Positions 34,236-42,361 of a DNA stretch of 64,000 bases are shown piece by piece (position 1 is the stretch's first letter; the number at the start of each line of letters is the position of its first letter). The notes under the pieces were generated by a model. That model worked only from the letters and a program-made list of their open reading frames with translations. It had not been told where the DNA came from and made no database searches. The translations under genes and the position numbers were made by a program. Source of the stretch: Maribellus luteus (lineage in GTDB: Bacteria; Bacteroidota; Bacteroidia; Bacteroidales; Prolixibacteraceae); assembly GCF_003576475.1 (NCBI RefSeq), contig NZ_QWGR01000006.1, positions 1 through 64,000 of the forward strand. Reading direction: 5' to 3'.

Positions 34236-35488
34236 TTTGACTCTGGTTTTAGTAGCAATTGCATTGAAGATGCAGCCGTTGCCCCGCCTTTTTCCCGAAT
34301 CAGATCGCGCGGTGTATCATCGCCCACTTCATAGGTGAAAGCCTCGGCATGAAAGGCATGGAAAATTGATTCGGAAGAGCTGATGTGAGGTGCATCCTTT
34401 TCGTTAGGCTTTACATTAGGCGTATAACCCGGTATCTGCCCAGCTGTGGCTGCTATGATTTTCGGAACCAATCCGGGCATATTGCCGTTCAGCTTGGGTG
34501 AAATGGTGTAGTAAATATCCTCGAAGGTAGAGTGAAAATCGATGGCCAGGTAGAATTTACCTCCCTTGATGACTTTGTCCTGCATAAACCGGCGGATAAG
34601 TTGGGTTTCCGGTTGCCGGAAAGCTTCCCAGTCGCGGTTCAGGTCGATGCCACCGGCATTGTGCCGCCAGTGACCGAGATCCACTCCGTCGGGGTTTATG
34701 CACGGAACAACATAGGTCAGGTATTCGTTTCGGAAGCTTTGCGTAAGTGAATCCGAAGCACACAGGCGTTCCACAAAGGCTTGCATCGCCAGCCAGCCTG
34801 TAACTTCCGGTGGGTGCTGTCTCGACAGGATCATCACCATTTTCTTGCTTTCCGGGTTGCCTATCTGCAAGAGGCTGATGGATTTCCCGTTCCGGCTTTT
34901 GCCTATTTCCTGTTGTGTTACAAACGAAAATGTGTCCAGTTGCGCTTCCCAGCGGTCGATGTCTTTCGAAACAATCAGTTCCTGGGCCGCAATCCAGGTG
35001 GTGTCTGAACTCACCGAAAGATCAAACTCACAAAACGTTGGTGCAAGCTTTCGGGAAAGCGAAACCGAATCAAGCTGGTAACTCGCCGAATCTATTTTTG
35101 CCCAGGTTTTTTGGTCGCGGCTCAGTTTGGGGTAGTAACGATGGCTGACTCCTTCGTTGTAAGTAATTTTAACGCGGATGTTTCTTGGGGTGTCGCTCCA
35201 CACCTTAAACGCATACCACGGGCTGGCGTTAACCGGCGTATTCTCGGGCGTGATCAGTACCGTTACATGGTCTTCACCGGTCATGGCGATGCCATTCAGG
35301 CGGGCGCCGTCAAATTCATTCGAAAAGTGCAGCCCTTTCCCAATGTGATACGTTTGCTTCCATTGATATTGAATAGGGCGGGTTTCGGTATTTACCCGCT
35401 GAATGGCTTCCTGGCCTTTCCATTGTTTATCTCCACACGACCAGAAAATGGCCCAAAGAAAAATGAACAAATACCATCGTTTCACCAT
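34232..35488 (-). CDS. M14-family metallocarboxypeptidase lipoprotein
   Basis: A 418-residue exported zinc carboxypeptidase. Lipoprotein signal ending FWSC (Cys18), then a beta-sandwich-like N-terminal domain (about 40-185), then the M14 domain. Zinc ligands are His225 and Glu228 (RQHPPE) and His319 (AIDFHSTFED). NPDGVDLGHWRHNAGGIDLNRDW is the conserved substrate-binding segment, and Glu in AFTYEVGDD is the catalytic base. The layout with an N-terminal sandwich is that of cytosolic-carboxypeptidase-like/M14-type members. It is the first gene of a two-gene operon with GH16. It would trim amino acids from peptides or peptide bridges. Confidence 0.92.
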   Translation of the reverse strand: MVKRWYLFIFLWAIFWSCGDKQWKGQEAIQRVNTETRPIQYQWKQTYHIGKGLHFSNEFDGARLNGIAMTGEDHVTVLITPENTPVNASPWYAFKVWSDTPRNIRVKITYNEGVSHRYYPKLSRDQKTWAKIDSASYQLDSVSLSRKLAPTFCEFDLSVSSDTTWIAAQELIVSKDIDRWEAQLDTFSFVTQQEIGKSRNGKSISLLQIGNPESKKMVMILSRQHPPEVTGWLAMQAFVERLCASDSLTQSFRNEYLTYVVPCINPDGVDLGHWRHNAGGIDLNRDWEAFRQPETQLIRRFMQDKVIKGGKFYLAIDFHSTFEDIYYTISPKLNGNMPGLVPKIIAATAGQIPGYTPNVKPNEKDAPHISSSESIFHAFHAEAFTYEVGDDTPRDLIREKGGATAASSMQLLLKPESK

Positions 35489-35636
35489 ACCAATCAGAAT
35501 AATGATTTTAATGACTAAACATAAAAAAGTAACGGATTGTTGTCTCGTTTACTTCATTAGCAGGCTTAGATTATTCAGCTCTTTTAACAGCTGTATCATA
35601 ATTTTGGTTAAAGCTAATCATTTTCAATCAAAACTT

Positions 35637-35644
35637 TAATTTTG
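35637..35644 (+). promoter_or_regulatory. -7 promoter box upstream of the Gfo/Idh/MocA gene
   Basis: TAATTTTG matches TAnnTTTG and lies 24 bp before the ATG at 35669. A -33 box at proper spacing is not clear. The box argues against a TTG start at 35642. Confidence 0.4.
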
Positions 35645-35668
35645 CAACACAATCAATTAAATGAAAAA

Positions 35669-36772
35669 ATGCAAAAGATACACGTTGGTTTTATAGGGGC
35701 AGGCGGCATTGCGCAGGCACATGTTTATGCAATCGAGGCTTTAAAATTTTATTACAATGAGATTCCTGAGATTATTCTGGAATCAGTGTCTTCGGCAAGG
35801 CCCGAAAGCAGGGAACGGTTTGCGCAAAAATATGGTTTTCGTGAGGCGCAAAGCCAGGAAGCATTTTTTGCCAACCCGAAACTCAATGCCGTATTTATCC
35901 TGGGGCCCAATAAAGTCCATTTCGAGCATTTTGAAAAAGCATTGAAAATGCCGGGTGTCCGGTATATTTATCTTGAAAAACCGGTGTGTTCGTCGTTGAA
36001 AGAGGAGCAGAAAATGAAGGAATTACTTGCAGAAGCCGGTTCGTCAGTGAAGATCCAGGTGGGATTTCAATATTTGCAAACCTCGGCCGTGCGCGAAGGC
36101 TTGAACTTCTGGAAGTCGGGGGCGCTGGGCAAACCCGTTCATTTTGATTTGAAATATTACCACGGCGACTACCTGCACGAAGAGTACCGCAAAAAAAGGG
36201 TAACGCGCCTTACTCCGGCACCCGATGGCGGTGCAATGGCCGATCTGGGCTCTCACGGAATCAGCCTGTTGATGGCTTTTATGGGCGAAGAGATTCAGAT
36301 TACCAGTGCTTTGCAGGCAGGCGATTTTGAAGGCGTTCCTGCCGGTTCCGACCTGTTTAGTTCGCTGTCGTTGTTCGAACCGCAAACCGGCGCGGTTGGC
36401 AACATGTCGGCAAGCCGCATTAGTTCGGGCTCCGGCGATTTGGTGCACCTCGAAATTTATGCTGAAAAAGGGGCGTTTCGCTACTCGTCTCAGCACTCCG
36501 AATATTACGAATATTACCTCGAAGGCTCCAATCAGTGGGTAAAGCAGATTGTGGGCAGCCATTATAAACCGATCACCAGCTTCCCGTCGGGACACGTGCC
36601 TCCGGGCTGGTTGCGTTCGTTGGTGCATGCGCACTACCTGTTTTTCTCGGGTGATGATGCCGCTGCCAATATCGCCGATTTGCGCCACGGACTGGCCGTG
36701 CAACGCATTGTACGGGAAACAGCTGATCATCTGTCCACTTTCAGAAAGAAATTCAAAAATGAACAAGCGTAA
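35669..36772 (+). CDS. Gfo/Idh/MocA-family oxidoreductase, cytoplasmic
   Basis: A 367-residue NAD(P)-dependent oxidoreductase with no export signal. It begins MQKIHVGFIGAGGIAQAHVYAIE, with the Rossmann motif GAGGIA, followed by the EKPVCSS motif (the catalytic EKP of the family) and GGAMADLGSHGISLL in the C-terminal domain. I start it at the ATG at 35669 because the longer frame uses a TTG inside the promoter box. Its last 14 bp overlap malQ, so the two are expressed together. A sugar or inositol dehydrogenase role is likely by family; the substrate is unknown. Confidence 0.92.
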   Translation: MQKIHVGFIGAGGIAQAHVYAIEALKFYYNEIPEIILESVSSARPESRERFAQKYGFREAQSQEAFFANPKLNAVFILGPNKVHFEHFEKALKMPGVRYIYLEKPVCSSLKEEQKMKELLAEAGSSVKIQVGFQYLQTSAVREGLNFWKSGALGKPVHFDLKYYHGDYLHEEYRKKRVTRLTPAPDGGAMADLGSHGISLLMAFMGEEIQITSALQAGDFEGVPAGSDLFSSLSLFEPQTGAVGNMSASRISSGSGDLVHLEIYAEKGAFRYSSQHSEYYEYYLEGSNQWVKQIVGSHYKPITSFPSGHVPPGWLRSLVHAHYLFFSGDDAAANIADLRHGLAVQRIVRETADHLSTFRKKFKNEQA

Positions 36773-38243
36773 AAGCGGAATATTGCTGCACATTACTTCC
36801 CTGCCGGGGAAGGAGGGGATTGGAACGCTGGGAGCGGAAGCTGTTAAGTTCGTCGATTTCCTGAAAGAAACCGGGCAAAAAATTTGGCAGATACTTCCGC
36901 TGGGGCCGGTGGGCTACGGAAATTCGCCCTACCAGTGTTACTCCGCTTTTGCGGGAAATCCATTGTTGATCGATCTACAGGTATTAAGCCAGGAAGGCTT
37001 AATTCCGAATGAAGACCTGGCCGCAGTTCCGCGATTTCCGGCAAAAGAAGTCAGTTTCGATAAAGTGGAACGCTGGAAAATGCCGCTGCTTCGCAAGGCT
37101 TTTCAGGTATTCAGGGATCGAAATTTTGAAAGGTACCGCGACGAATACGGACGTTTTCTGGACGAGCACAACTGGTGGCTGGGGGATTATGCCCTGTTTA
37201 TGGCTGCCAAACAGCATTTCAATAACGACGACTGGCACCTTTGGCCGCGGCCCGTTAAGTTCAGGGAAGAAGCCGGGTTGAACGATCTGAAGCAGGAACT
37301 GGCGGAAGAAATTGAATTCCGGAAGTTTTTGCAGTTTGTGTTTTTCAGGCAGTGGCACGCTTTGAAAGCTTATGCCAACGATAACGGTGTGGAAATACTG
37401 GGCGATGTGCCGTTGTATGTTTCGGGCGACAGCGCCGATGTGTGGGCGAATACCGATATTTTTGTGCTCGACGAAAACCTGCAACCCACGGAAGTGGGAG
37501 GCGTTCCGCCCGATTATTTCTCGGAAACCGGGCAGTTGTGGGGAAACCCTGTTTTCGATTGGGAGCGTCTGCAAAAGCGCGGTTACGATTGGTGGGCTGC
37601 GCGGCTGCACTTTAACCTGCGGATGTTTAACCTGGTGCGGATCGATCATTTTCGGGGACTGGAGTCATTCTGGTCGGTGCCGGCCGGCGAACAAACAGCT
37701 ATCAACGGCGAGTGGATTCCGGCGCATGGCCACAACCTGCTGAGTTTGATCAAAAGTCATTTGGGAAAACTGCTGTTTATTGCCGAAGACCTGGGAATCA
37801 TCACACCCGAAGTGGACAAGCTGCGCGAAGACTTTGGATTGCCGGGGATGAAAGTGCTGCAATTTGCGTTTACCACCGATGCTGAAAATAAGGATTTGCC
37901 ACACAATTACGGGAAGAATTTTGTGGTGTACACCGGCACACACGACAACAATACTACACTTGGCTGGCTGAATGCGTTGGAAGGGGAGGAGAAGCGTTGT
38001 GTGAAGCAATACCTGAAAGGCGAAGGCAAGGAAGCTTTGGCGGAGTTGCTGGAAATGGCGCTGGCTTCGGTGGCACGAACTGCCGTGGTTCCCATGCAGG
38101 ATGTGCTGGAACTGGGCGAAGAAGCCCGGATGAATACGCCCGGAACACCCAGCGGAAACTGGGCCTGGCGGTTTCGCTGGAGCGATTTAAAAACCCATCA
38201 GAGAAGATTGCTGAAATCGTTAATAGAGAAATACAACCGGTAA
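36759..38243 (+). CDS. malQ: 4-alpha-glucanotransferase (GH77)
   Basis: Amylomaltase of 494 residues that rearranges alpha-1,4-glucans. The ATG at 36759 starts MNKRKSGILLHITSLPGKEG, the usual N-terminus of the family; the frame is open further upstream but that part only shadows the preceding gene. Catalytic residues are visible: Asp296 (nucleophile, in RIDHFRG), Glu343 (acid/base, in IAEDLG) and Asp396 (in GTHDNNT). It overlaps the preceding oxidoreductase by 14 bp. With the GT3 glycogen synthase at 52.5 kb it belongs to glycogen/maltodextrin turnover. The following DNA is the repeat island, with no clear terminator. Confidence 0.97.
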   Translation: MNKRKSGILLHITSLPGKEGIGTLGAEAVKFVDFLKETGQKIWQILPLGPVGYGNSPYQCYSAFAGNPLLIDLQVLSQEGLIPNEDLAAVPRFPAKEVSFDKVERWKMPLLRKAFQVFRDRNFERYRDEYGRFLDEHNWWLGDYALFMAAKQHFNNDDWHLWPRPVKFREEAGLNDLKQELAEEIEFRKFLQFVFFRQWHALKAYANDNGVEILGDVPLYVSGDSADVWANTDIFVLDENLQPTEVGGVPPDYFSETGQLWGNPVFDWERLQKRGYDWWAARLHFNLRMFNLVRIDHFRGLESFWSVPAGEQTAINGEWIPAHGHNLLSLIKSHLGKLLFIAEDLGIITPEVDKLREDFGLPGMKVLQFAFTTDAENKDLPHNYGKNFVVYTGTHDNNTTLGWLNALEGEEKRCVKQYLKGEGKEALAELLEMALASVARTAVVPMQDVLELGEEARMNTPGTPSGNWAWRFRWSDLKTHQRRLLKSLIEKYNR

Positions 38244-38271
38244 AGCTCAAAAGGTTACCGATACCGTTTTT

Positions 38272-38500
38272 TGCTTTCCAAGCCCGGTAATCAGGCTTTT
38301 ACCCTTGGTAATTGCTTCTTTTCCCAAACGGATCATAGCTTTTACCTAAAGGATTGTTTCGCTACCCAAGGTAATCTCTATCATCCTGGAGGTAATGGTT
38401 TCGATTACCCCGGTAACCATAGCTTTTACCTAAAGGATTGCTTTGATCCTTAAGGTAATCTCTATAATCCCGGAGGTAATCAGGCTGATTACCTGGGTAA
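38272..38500. repeat. Tandem 84-bp repeat with GGTAAT/ATTACC palindromes
   Basis: Two full copies begin with CATAGCTTTTACCTAAAGGA at 38334 and 38418, exactly 84 bp apart; a degenerate partial copy lies before them (38272-38333). GGTAA and TTACC occur many times and form hairpins: GGTAAT (38391-38396) with ATTACC (38404-38409), and the perfect 19-bp GGTAATCAG-g-CTGATTACC (38475-38493). The period is a multiple of three, so a short frame runs through, but it is stopped in the second copy. Confidence 0.8.
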
Positions 38501-38527
38501 AAACTCCTGTCCCCAAGGGATTTCTAT

Positions 38528-38727
38528 GTTACCCGAGGTTTGAAAAGCGCAGAAAGTGCCTGTTGGCGAGAGATGCAGGAGTTACTCGTATTTCCGGAAT
38601 GGTTTTCCGATACCGGAGGTATCACATATTTGTAGCTTTGAAAGAAATGCGTTCGTGCGACTCCGGCCGGAGTCGTATTTGCGATTCATTGTTTTTGCTA
38701 TCAACATTTGAATCCTCCGGATTCAGT
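38528..38727. repeat. 200-bp direct repeat, copy A, with three hairpins
   Basis: Aligns without gaps to 39480-39679, with about 13 mismatches by my count. It carries three inverted repeats: GATACC-GGA-GGTATC (38609-38623), the 18-bp perfect palindrome CGACTCCGGCCGGAGTCG (38658-38675) and GAATCC-TCC-GGATTC (38710-38724). All three are unchanged between the copies. Confidence 0.85.
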
Positions 38728-38788
38728 TTATTCGCGTTTAGCATAAAATGCGAGCAGCCAGTATTCAGTCGCAGTTTGAACAGAAGCT

Positions 38789-38815
38789 TTTTCCAAAGTT
38801 TCAAACTTTGGAAAA
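38789..38815. repeat. Perfect 27-bp palindrome
   Basis: TTTTCCAAAGTTT (38789-38801) and AAACTTTGGAAAA (38803-38815) are perfect inverted repeats around a single C. It is not followed by a T run on either strand, so a terminator is unlikely. Confidence 0.8.
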
Positions 38816-38985
38816 GATTATCCTAACAGATTAGTTGCTTGCGATGTGATTGTACCCCACGAAAACAGGAAATTATCGCCGGTTTAGCGCACTTGCATAG
38901 CCGGAACATTACACCCCGGTAAATCAAAATAACCAGGCGCGGAAACAGAAAAACCAGTGCGAAACGGAATTTACGGGGTACGATT

Positions 38986-39147
38986 GCATTCCGCTGTGGA
39001 AATTTGCATTCCGCTATGGGAAATTGCATTTCTCCGAGGTTTTGTTGCATTCCGCAGTGGGAATTTCCATTCCGCTTTGGTTTGGCGCATTTCGCGTTGA
39101 AAATTTGCATTTTGATATTGGTTGGCCGCATTTCGCGATGGTGAGAG
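38986..39147. repeat. Eight-unit degenerate array with 20-21 bp period
   Basis: Eight units begin at 38986, 39006, 39026, 39047, 39067, 39087, 39107 and 39128. The consensus is about GCATTyCGCnnTGGnAAATT, and the fifth and seventh units have diverged. The period is close to two helical turns. It is not in a coding frame. Confidence 0.7.
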
Positions 39148-39206
39148 CCGCTTTGCCTTGGAATTTTCTTATTTCCCGAAAGAATGGATGTCACCGTAAC
39201 AAAACC

Positions 39207-39390
39207 ATCATGATTACGGGAATCACCAACAGAAATGAAAGTTAAAATGTATACTCCTATCCGGGATTTGTTTTTTTATGCAGAATATACAATGTAGAAT
39301 TCCCAATATCCAATTTCCTGCATTTTGTTGGATATTTTACATTCAAAATTGAGAATTGGATATTTTTTAAGATTGACTTTCAGCAAAAAA
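39207..39390. repeat. Dispersed ~185-bp repeat, copy 2
   Basis: Same orientation as 15385-15570 and similar along the whole length, with small indels. It includes CAACAGAAATGAAAGT, ATCCGGGAT, GTTGGATATTTTACATT and the inverted arms CAATATCCAATTTC and GAGAATTGGATATT. Confidence 0.85.
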
Positions 39391-39479
39391 CTTCCACAAA
39401 TACATTTGAACAAATCTCTATGGTCCGCTGAGGAGCAGCCTGATTGCTTCGAAAAAATTCTTGTATCCCGGGATTTTAG

Positions 39480-39679
39480 GTTACCCGAGGTTTGAAAAGC
39501 GCAGAAAGGGGCTGTTGGTAAGGGATGCAGGAGTTACCCGGATTTCCAGACTGGTTTTCCGATACCGGAGGTATCACATGTTTGTAGCTTTGAAAGAAAT
39601 GCGTTCGTTCGACTCCGGCCGGAGTCGTATTCGCGATTCATCGTTTTTGCTATCAACATTTGAATCCTCCGGATTCAGT
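39480..39679. repeat. 200-bp direct repeat, copy B, with three hairpins
   Basis: Second copy of 38528-38727 (offset 952 bp). The three inverted repeats are at 39561-39575, 39610-39627 and 39662-39676. Weak similarity extends about 25 bp to the left. Confidence 0.85.
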
Positions 39680-39689
39680 CTCAGTTTGC

Positions 39690-39960
39690 AGGGATTGAAG
39701 GACTGAAGTACTGACGGATTGAATTTTAAACAGCCAGTGACCAATAGCCAATGGCTAGTGGCTTGCAGCTAGTGGCTTGCAGCTTATTCATGCATTAAAG
39801 CATTTTAGCATTCAAGCATTGAGTTGAAGGACTGAAGGATTGAAGGACTGAGTGACAGTACAGAATTTTCAATAATCAATATTCAATTGCCAATGACTCG
39901 CAGCTAGTAGCTAGTAGCTTGCAGCTAGTGTCTTGCAGCTTCTTGCTCTTTTCTGATTTA
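39690..39960. repeat. Composite degenerate repeats related to 1-1084
   Basis: Runs of GGCTAGTGGCTTGCAGCTAG, GCATTAAAGCATTTTAGCATT, GAAGGACTGAAGGATTGAAG and AATATTCAATTGCCAATGACT. Each module has counterparts in the first kilobase of the window, in a similar order. No gene is supported between malQ and the HTH-cupin gene. Confidence 0.75.
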
Positions 39961-40054
39961 TTTGTAAAAAGAGGAGGTAACTTATCGGCTGAAGGTCCCT
40001 GTTTATCGGGCAAAACAAGTATATTTAGCCAAAACTAAATCAATTAAAACCAAC

Positions 40055-40606
40055 ATGAACGAACAGATTCGCGAAATTGCATGGCGGTTAAGTGGCTTGC
40101 GCGAGGTGCTGGATATCCCGGTGGAGGAAATGGCGGCAACCTGCAAGGTTTCGGTAGAGGATTACCTGGGCTATGAAAGCGGTAATACCGATATTCCGAT
40201 TGGCGTGCTGCAAAACGTGTCGAAAAAATACCAGGTGGGTTTAACAACTTTGTTGTTTGGCGACGAACCCAACATGAAATCATATTTTCTTACCAGGGCA
40301 GGGCAGGGACCAGCCATTGAACGCACGAAGGCCTATAAATACCAAGCGCTTGCTGCGGGGTTTGTGGGGCGAAAAGCCGATCCCTTTATCGTAACCGTGG
40401 AGCCGGAGGAGGACAAACCGGTGCATTTAAACAGCCACAACGGACAGGAATTTGACCTGGTACTGGAAGGACGAATGTTGCTGACGGTTGGCGGGCACGA
40501 ACTGGTACTGAATGAAGGCGACAGTTTGTATTTTGATGCGACGCTTCCGCATGGAATGAAGGCGCTTGACGGGAAAAGAGTGCGGTTTCTCGCAACAATT
40601 TTTTAA
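40055..40606 (+). CDS. XRE-family HTH regulator with cupin domain
   Basis: A 183-residue DNA-binding regulator. A helix-turn-helix covers residues 1-65 (LSGLREVLDIPVEEMAATCKVSVEDYLGYESG), and a cupin domain covers about 105-183, with HLNSHNGQEFDLVLEGRMLLTVGGHELVLNEGDSLYFDATLPHGM carrying the usual cupin motifs. Such proteins sense a small ligand and control adjacent genes. It is 11 bp upstream of the acyl-CoA ligase gene, and this pairing is common in Bacteroidales, so it probably regulates that ligase. The ligand is unknown. The repeat island lies just upstream and holds its promoter. Confidence 0.92.
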   Translation: MNEQIREIAWRLSGLREVLDIPVEEMAATCKVSVEDYLGYESGNTDIPIGVLQNVSKKYQVGLTTLLFGDEPNMKSYFLTRAGQGPAIERTKAYKYQALAAGFVGRKADPFIVTVEPEEDKPVHLNSHNGQEFDLVLEGRMLLTVGGHELVLNEGDSLYFDATLPHGMKALDGKRVRFLATIF

Positions 40607-40617
40607 AACAGAAAGGC

Positions 40618-42273
40618 ATGATTGAGAACTATTTAAAACAGACGACCTTTACTGATTTCGAAGATTTTAAGGCCAATTATAAATTGATTATCCCTGACGA
40701 TTTCAACTTTGCGTATGACGTGGTGGACGGATGGGCGGCAAAGGAGCCGCAACGAAGAGCTTTGCTTTGGACCAACGACCAGGGAGCGTGCCGCAGCATT
40801 ACTTTTGGCGAATTAAAGGAAATAAGCGACCGCACGGCGGGGTATTTTTCGTCGCTCGGAATAGGAAAAGGCGATATGGTGATGGCGATTTTAAAGCGCC
40901 GGGTGGAGTTTTGGTTTACCATTATCGCGCTGCACAAAATCGGGGCGGTAATTATTCCGGCAACTCATTTGCTTACCCAAAAGGACATCGTTTACCGTGC
41001 CAATGCGGCAACGATTAAAGCCATTGTCTGCGATGGCGACGAGCTGATTATGGATCATGTAAATGCAGCCATGCCGCAGTCTCCTTCGGTAGAACACCTG
41101 ATTTCGATTGGCCCGCTTATCCCCGAAGGCTGGGGAGATTTTCAGCAGGGAATTGAAAGTGCCACGCCTTTTGAACGTCCGGCGGAACCAACCAAAAACA
41201 GTGATCCGATTATCGTGAGTTTTACTTCGGGAACCACCGGCGATCCGAAAATGGTGGTGCTCGACAGTGTGTATCCGCTGGGGCACATTGTTACAGCAAA
41301 ATACTGGCAGAACCTGCACCCAAACAGTTTGCACCTGACGATTGCCGATACCGGCTGGCTAAAAGCGGTCTGGGGAAAACTCTATGGTCAGTGGCTGGTG
41401 GGAGCGAGCGTGTTTGTGTATGATCATGAAAAATTTACGCCGTCGGCCATTCTGGAAGTGCTTTCGAAACACCGGGTAACGTCGTTGTGTGCGCCGCCAA
41501 CTATTTTTCGCTTTCTGATCCGTGAAGACATGAGCCGGTACGATCTGTCGGCGCTCGAATGGTGCACGATTGCCGGAGAGGCGCTGAACCCGGAAGTTTA
41601 CAACCGGTTTTACCAGTTAACGGGTATAAAACTGCGTGAAGGTTACGGACAAAGCGAAACCACGCTTTCGGTGTTTACTTCGCCCTGGGTAGAACCCAAG
41701 CCCGGTTCGATGGGCCTTCCCAGCCCTCATTACGAGATGGAACTGCTTACTTCCGACGGACGTCCGGCAGAAGCCGGCGAACAGGGGCAGATTGTGATAC
41801 GCTACGATAAAAATTACCCGGCGGGACTGTTTAAAGGGTATTACCGGAATCAGCAACTGACCGGCGAAGCCATGTCGGAAGGGATTTATTATACCGGCGA
41901 TCTGGCGTGGAAAGATGAGGATGGCTATTTCTGGTTTGTAGGCCGTGCCGACGATGTGATCAAAAGTTCGGGTTACCGCATCGGCCCGTTCGAGGTGGAA
42001 AGTGCCTTGATGACGCACCCGGCGGTGGTGGAATGTGCGATTACCGGCGTTCCGGATGAAATCCGCGGACAGGTGGTAAAAGCCACTGTCGTTTTGGCAA
42101 AGGAATACAAAGAGCAGGCTGGAGAAGGGCTGGCACAAGAACTACAGGACCATGTAAAACAGGTTACGGCACCGTATAAATACCCACGGGTGATTGAATT
42201 TGTAGAGGAGTTGCCTAAAACCATCAGTGGCAAAATCCGCCGCGTGGAAATCCGCGCCCGCGACCGCCGATAA
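40618..42273 (+). CDS. AMP-dependent acyl-CoA synthetase (medium-chain acyl-CoA ligase-like)
   Basis: A 551-residue ANL-superfamily ligase that activates a carboxylic acid with ATP and CoA. Motifs in order: P-loop-like SFTSGTTGDPK (residues about 200-210), YGQSETTL, YTGDLAWKDEDGYFWFVGRADDVIKSSGYRIGPFEVE and the catalytic Lys near the end in PKTISGKIRRVEIR. The overall pattern resembles medium-chain acyl-CoA synthetases more than acetyl-CoA synthetase. Substrate cannot be fixed from sequence (aromatic, branched-chain and medium-chain acids are options). It is co-transcribed with the HTH-cupin regulator. A remnant of the dispersed repeat lies 8 bp after the stop. Confidence 0.93.
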   Translation: MIENYLKQTTFTDFEDFKANYKLIIPDDFNFAYDVVDGWAAKEPQRRALLWTNDQGACRSITFGELKEISDRTAGYFSSLGIGKGDMVMAILKRRVEFWFTIIALHKIGAVIIPATHLLTQKDIVYRANAATIKAIVCDGDELIMDHVNAAMPQSPSVEHLISIGPLIPEGWGDFQQGIESATPFERPAEPTKNSDPIIVSFTSGTTGDPKMVVLDSVYPLGHIVTAKYWQNLHPNSLHLTIADTGWLKAVWGKLYGQWLVGASVFVYDHEKFTPSAILEVLSKHRVTSLCAPPTIFRFLIREDMSRYDLSALEWCTIAGEALNPEVYNRFYQLTGIKLREGYGQSETTLSVFTSPWVEPKPGSMGLPSPHYEMELLTSDGRPAEAGEQGQIVIRYDKNYPAGLFKGYYRNQQLTGEAMSEGIYYTGDLAWKDEDGYFWFVGRADDVIKSSGYRIGPFEVESALMTHPAVVECAITGVPDEIRGQVVKATVVLAKEYKEQAGEGLAQELQDHVKQVTAPYKYPRVIEFVEELPKTISGKIRRVEIRARDRR

Positions 42274-42280
42274 ATGGCTC

Positions 42281-42304
42281 GCGGGAATCCAACAGAAATG
42301 AAAG
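42281..42304. repeat. Remnant of the dispersed repeat
   Basis: GCGGGAATCCAACAGAAATG plus AAAG matches the left part of the element at 39216-39242 except for a 2-base deletion and the first base. It starts 7 bp after the acyl-CoA ligase stop codon. Confidence 0.6.
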
Positions 42305-42361
42305 CATTAGTAGTTTGTGACTTTAATTTTGCTTCATGGATATTTAGAATGTACTATTTTC

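Noticed and set aside
38443-38826. A 127-codon plus-strand frame whose start matches a second frame at 39461-39706
   Set aside because: Both frames simply cross the duplicated 200-bp block; differences fall equally on all codon positions and the frames have no homology or upstream signals, so a gene is not supported.
38823-39194. A 123-codon minus-strand frame across the periodic array
   Set aside because: Its period of 20-21 bp is not in frame, and its composition reflects the repeats.
38244-40054. CRISPR array
   Set aside because: Repeat units are unequal, not separated by unique spacers of regular length, and no cas gene is present.
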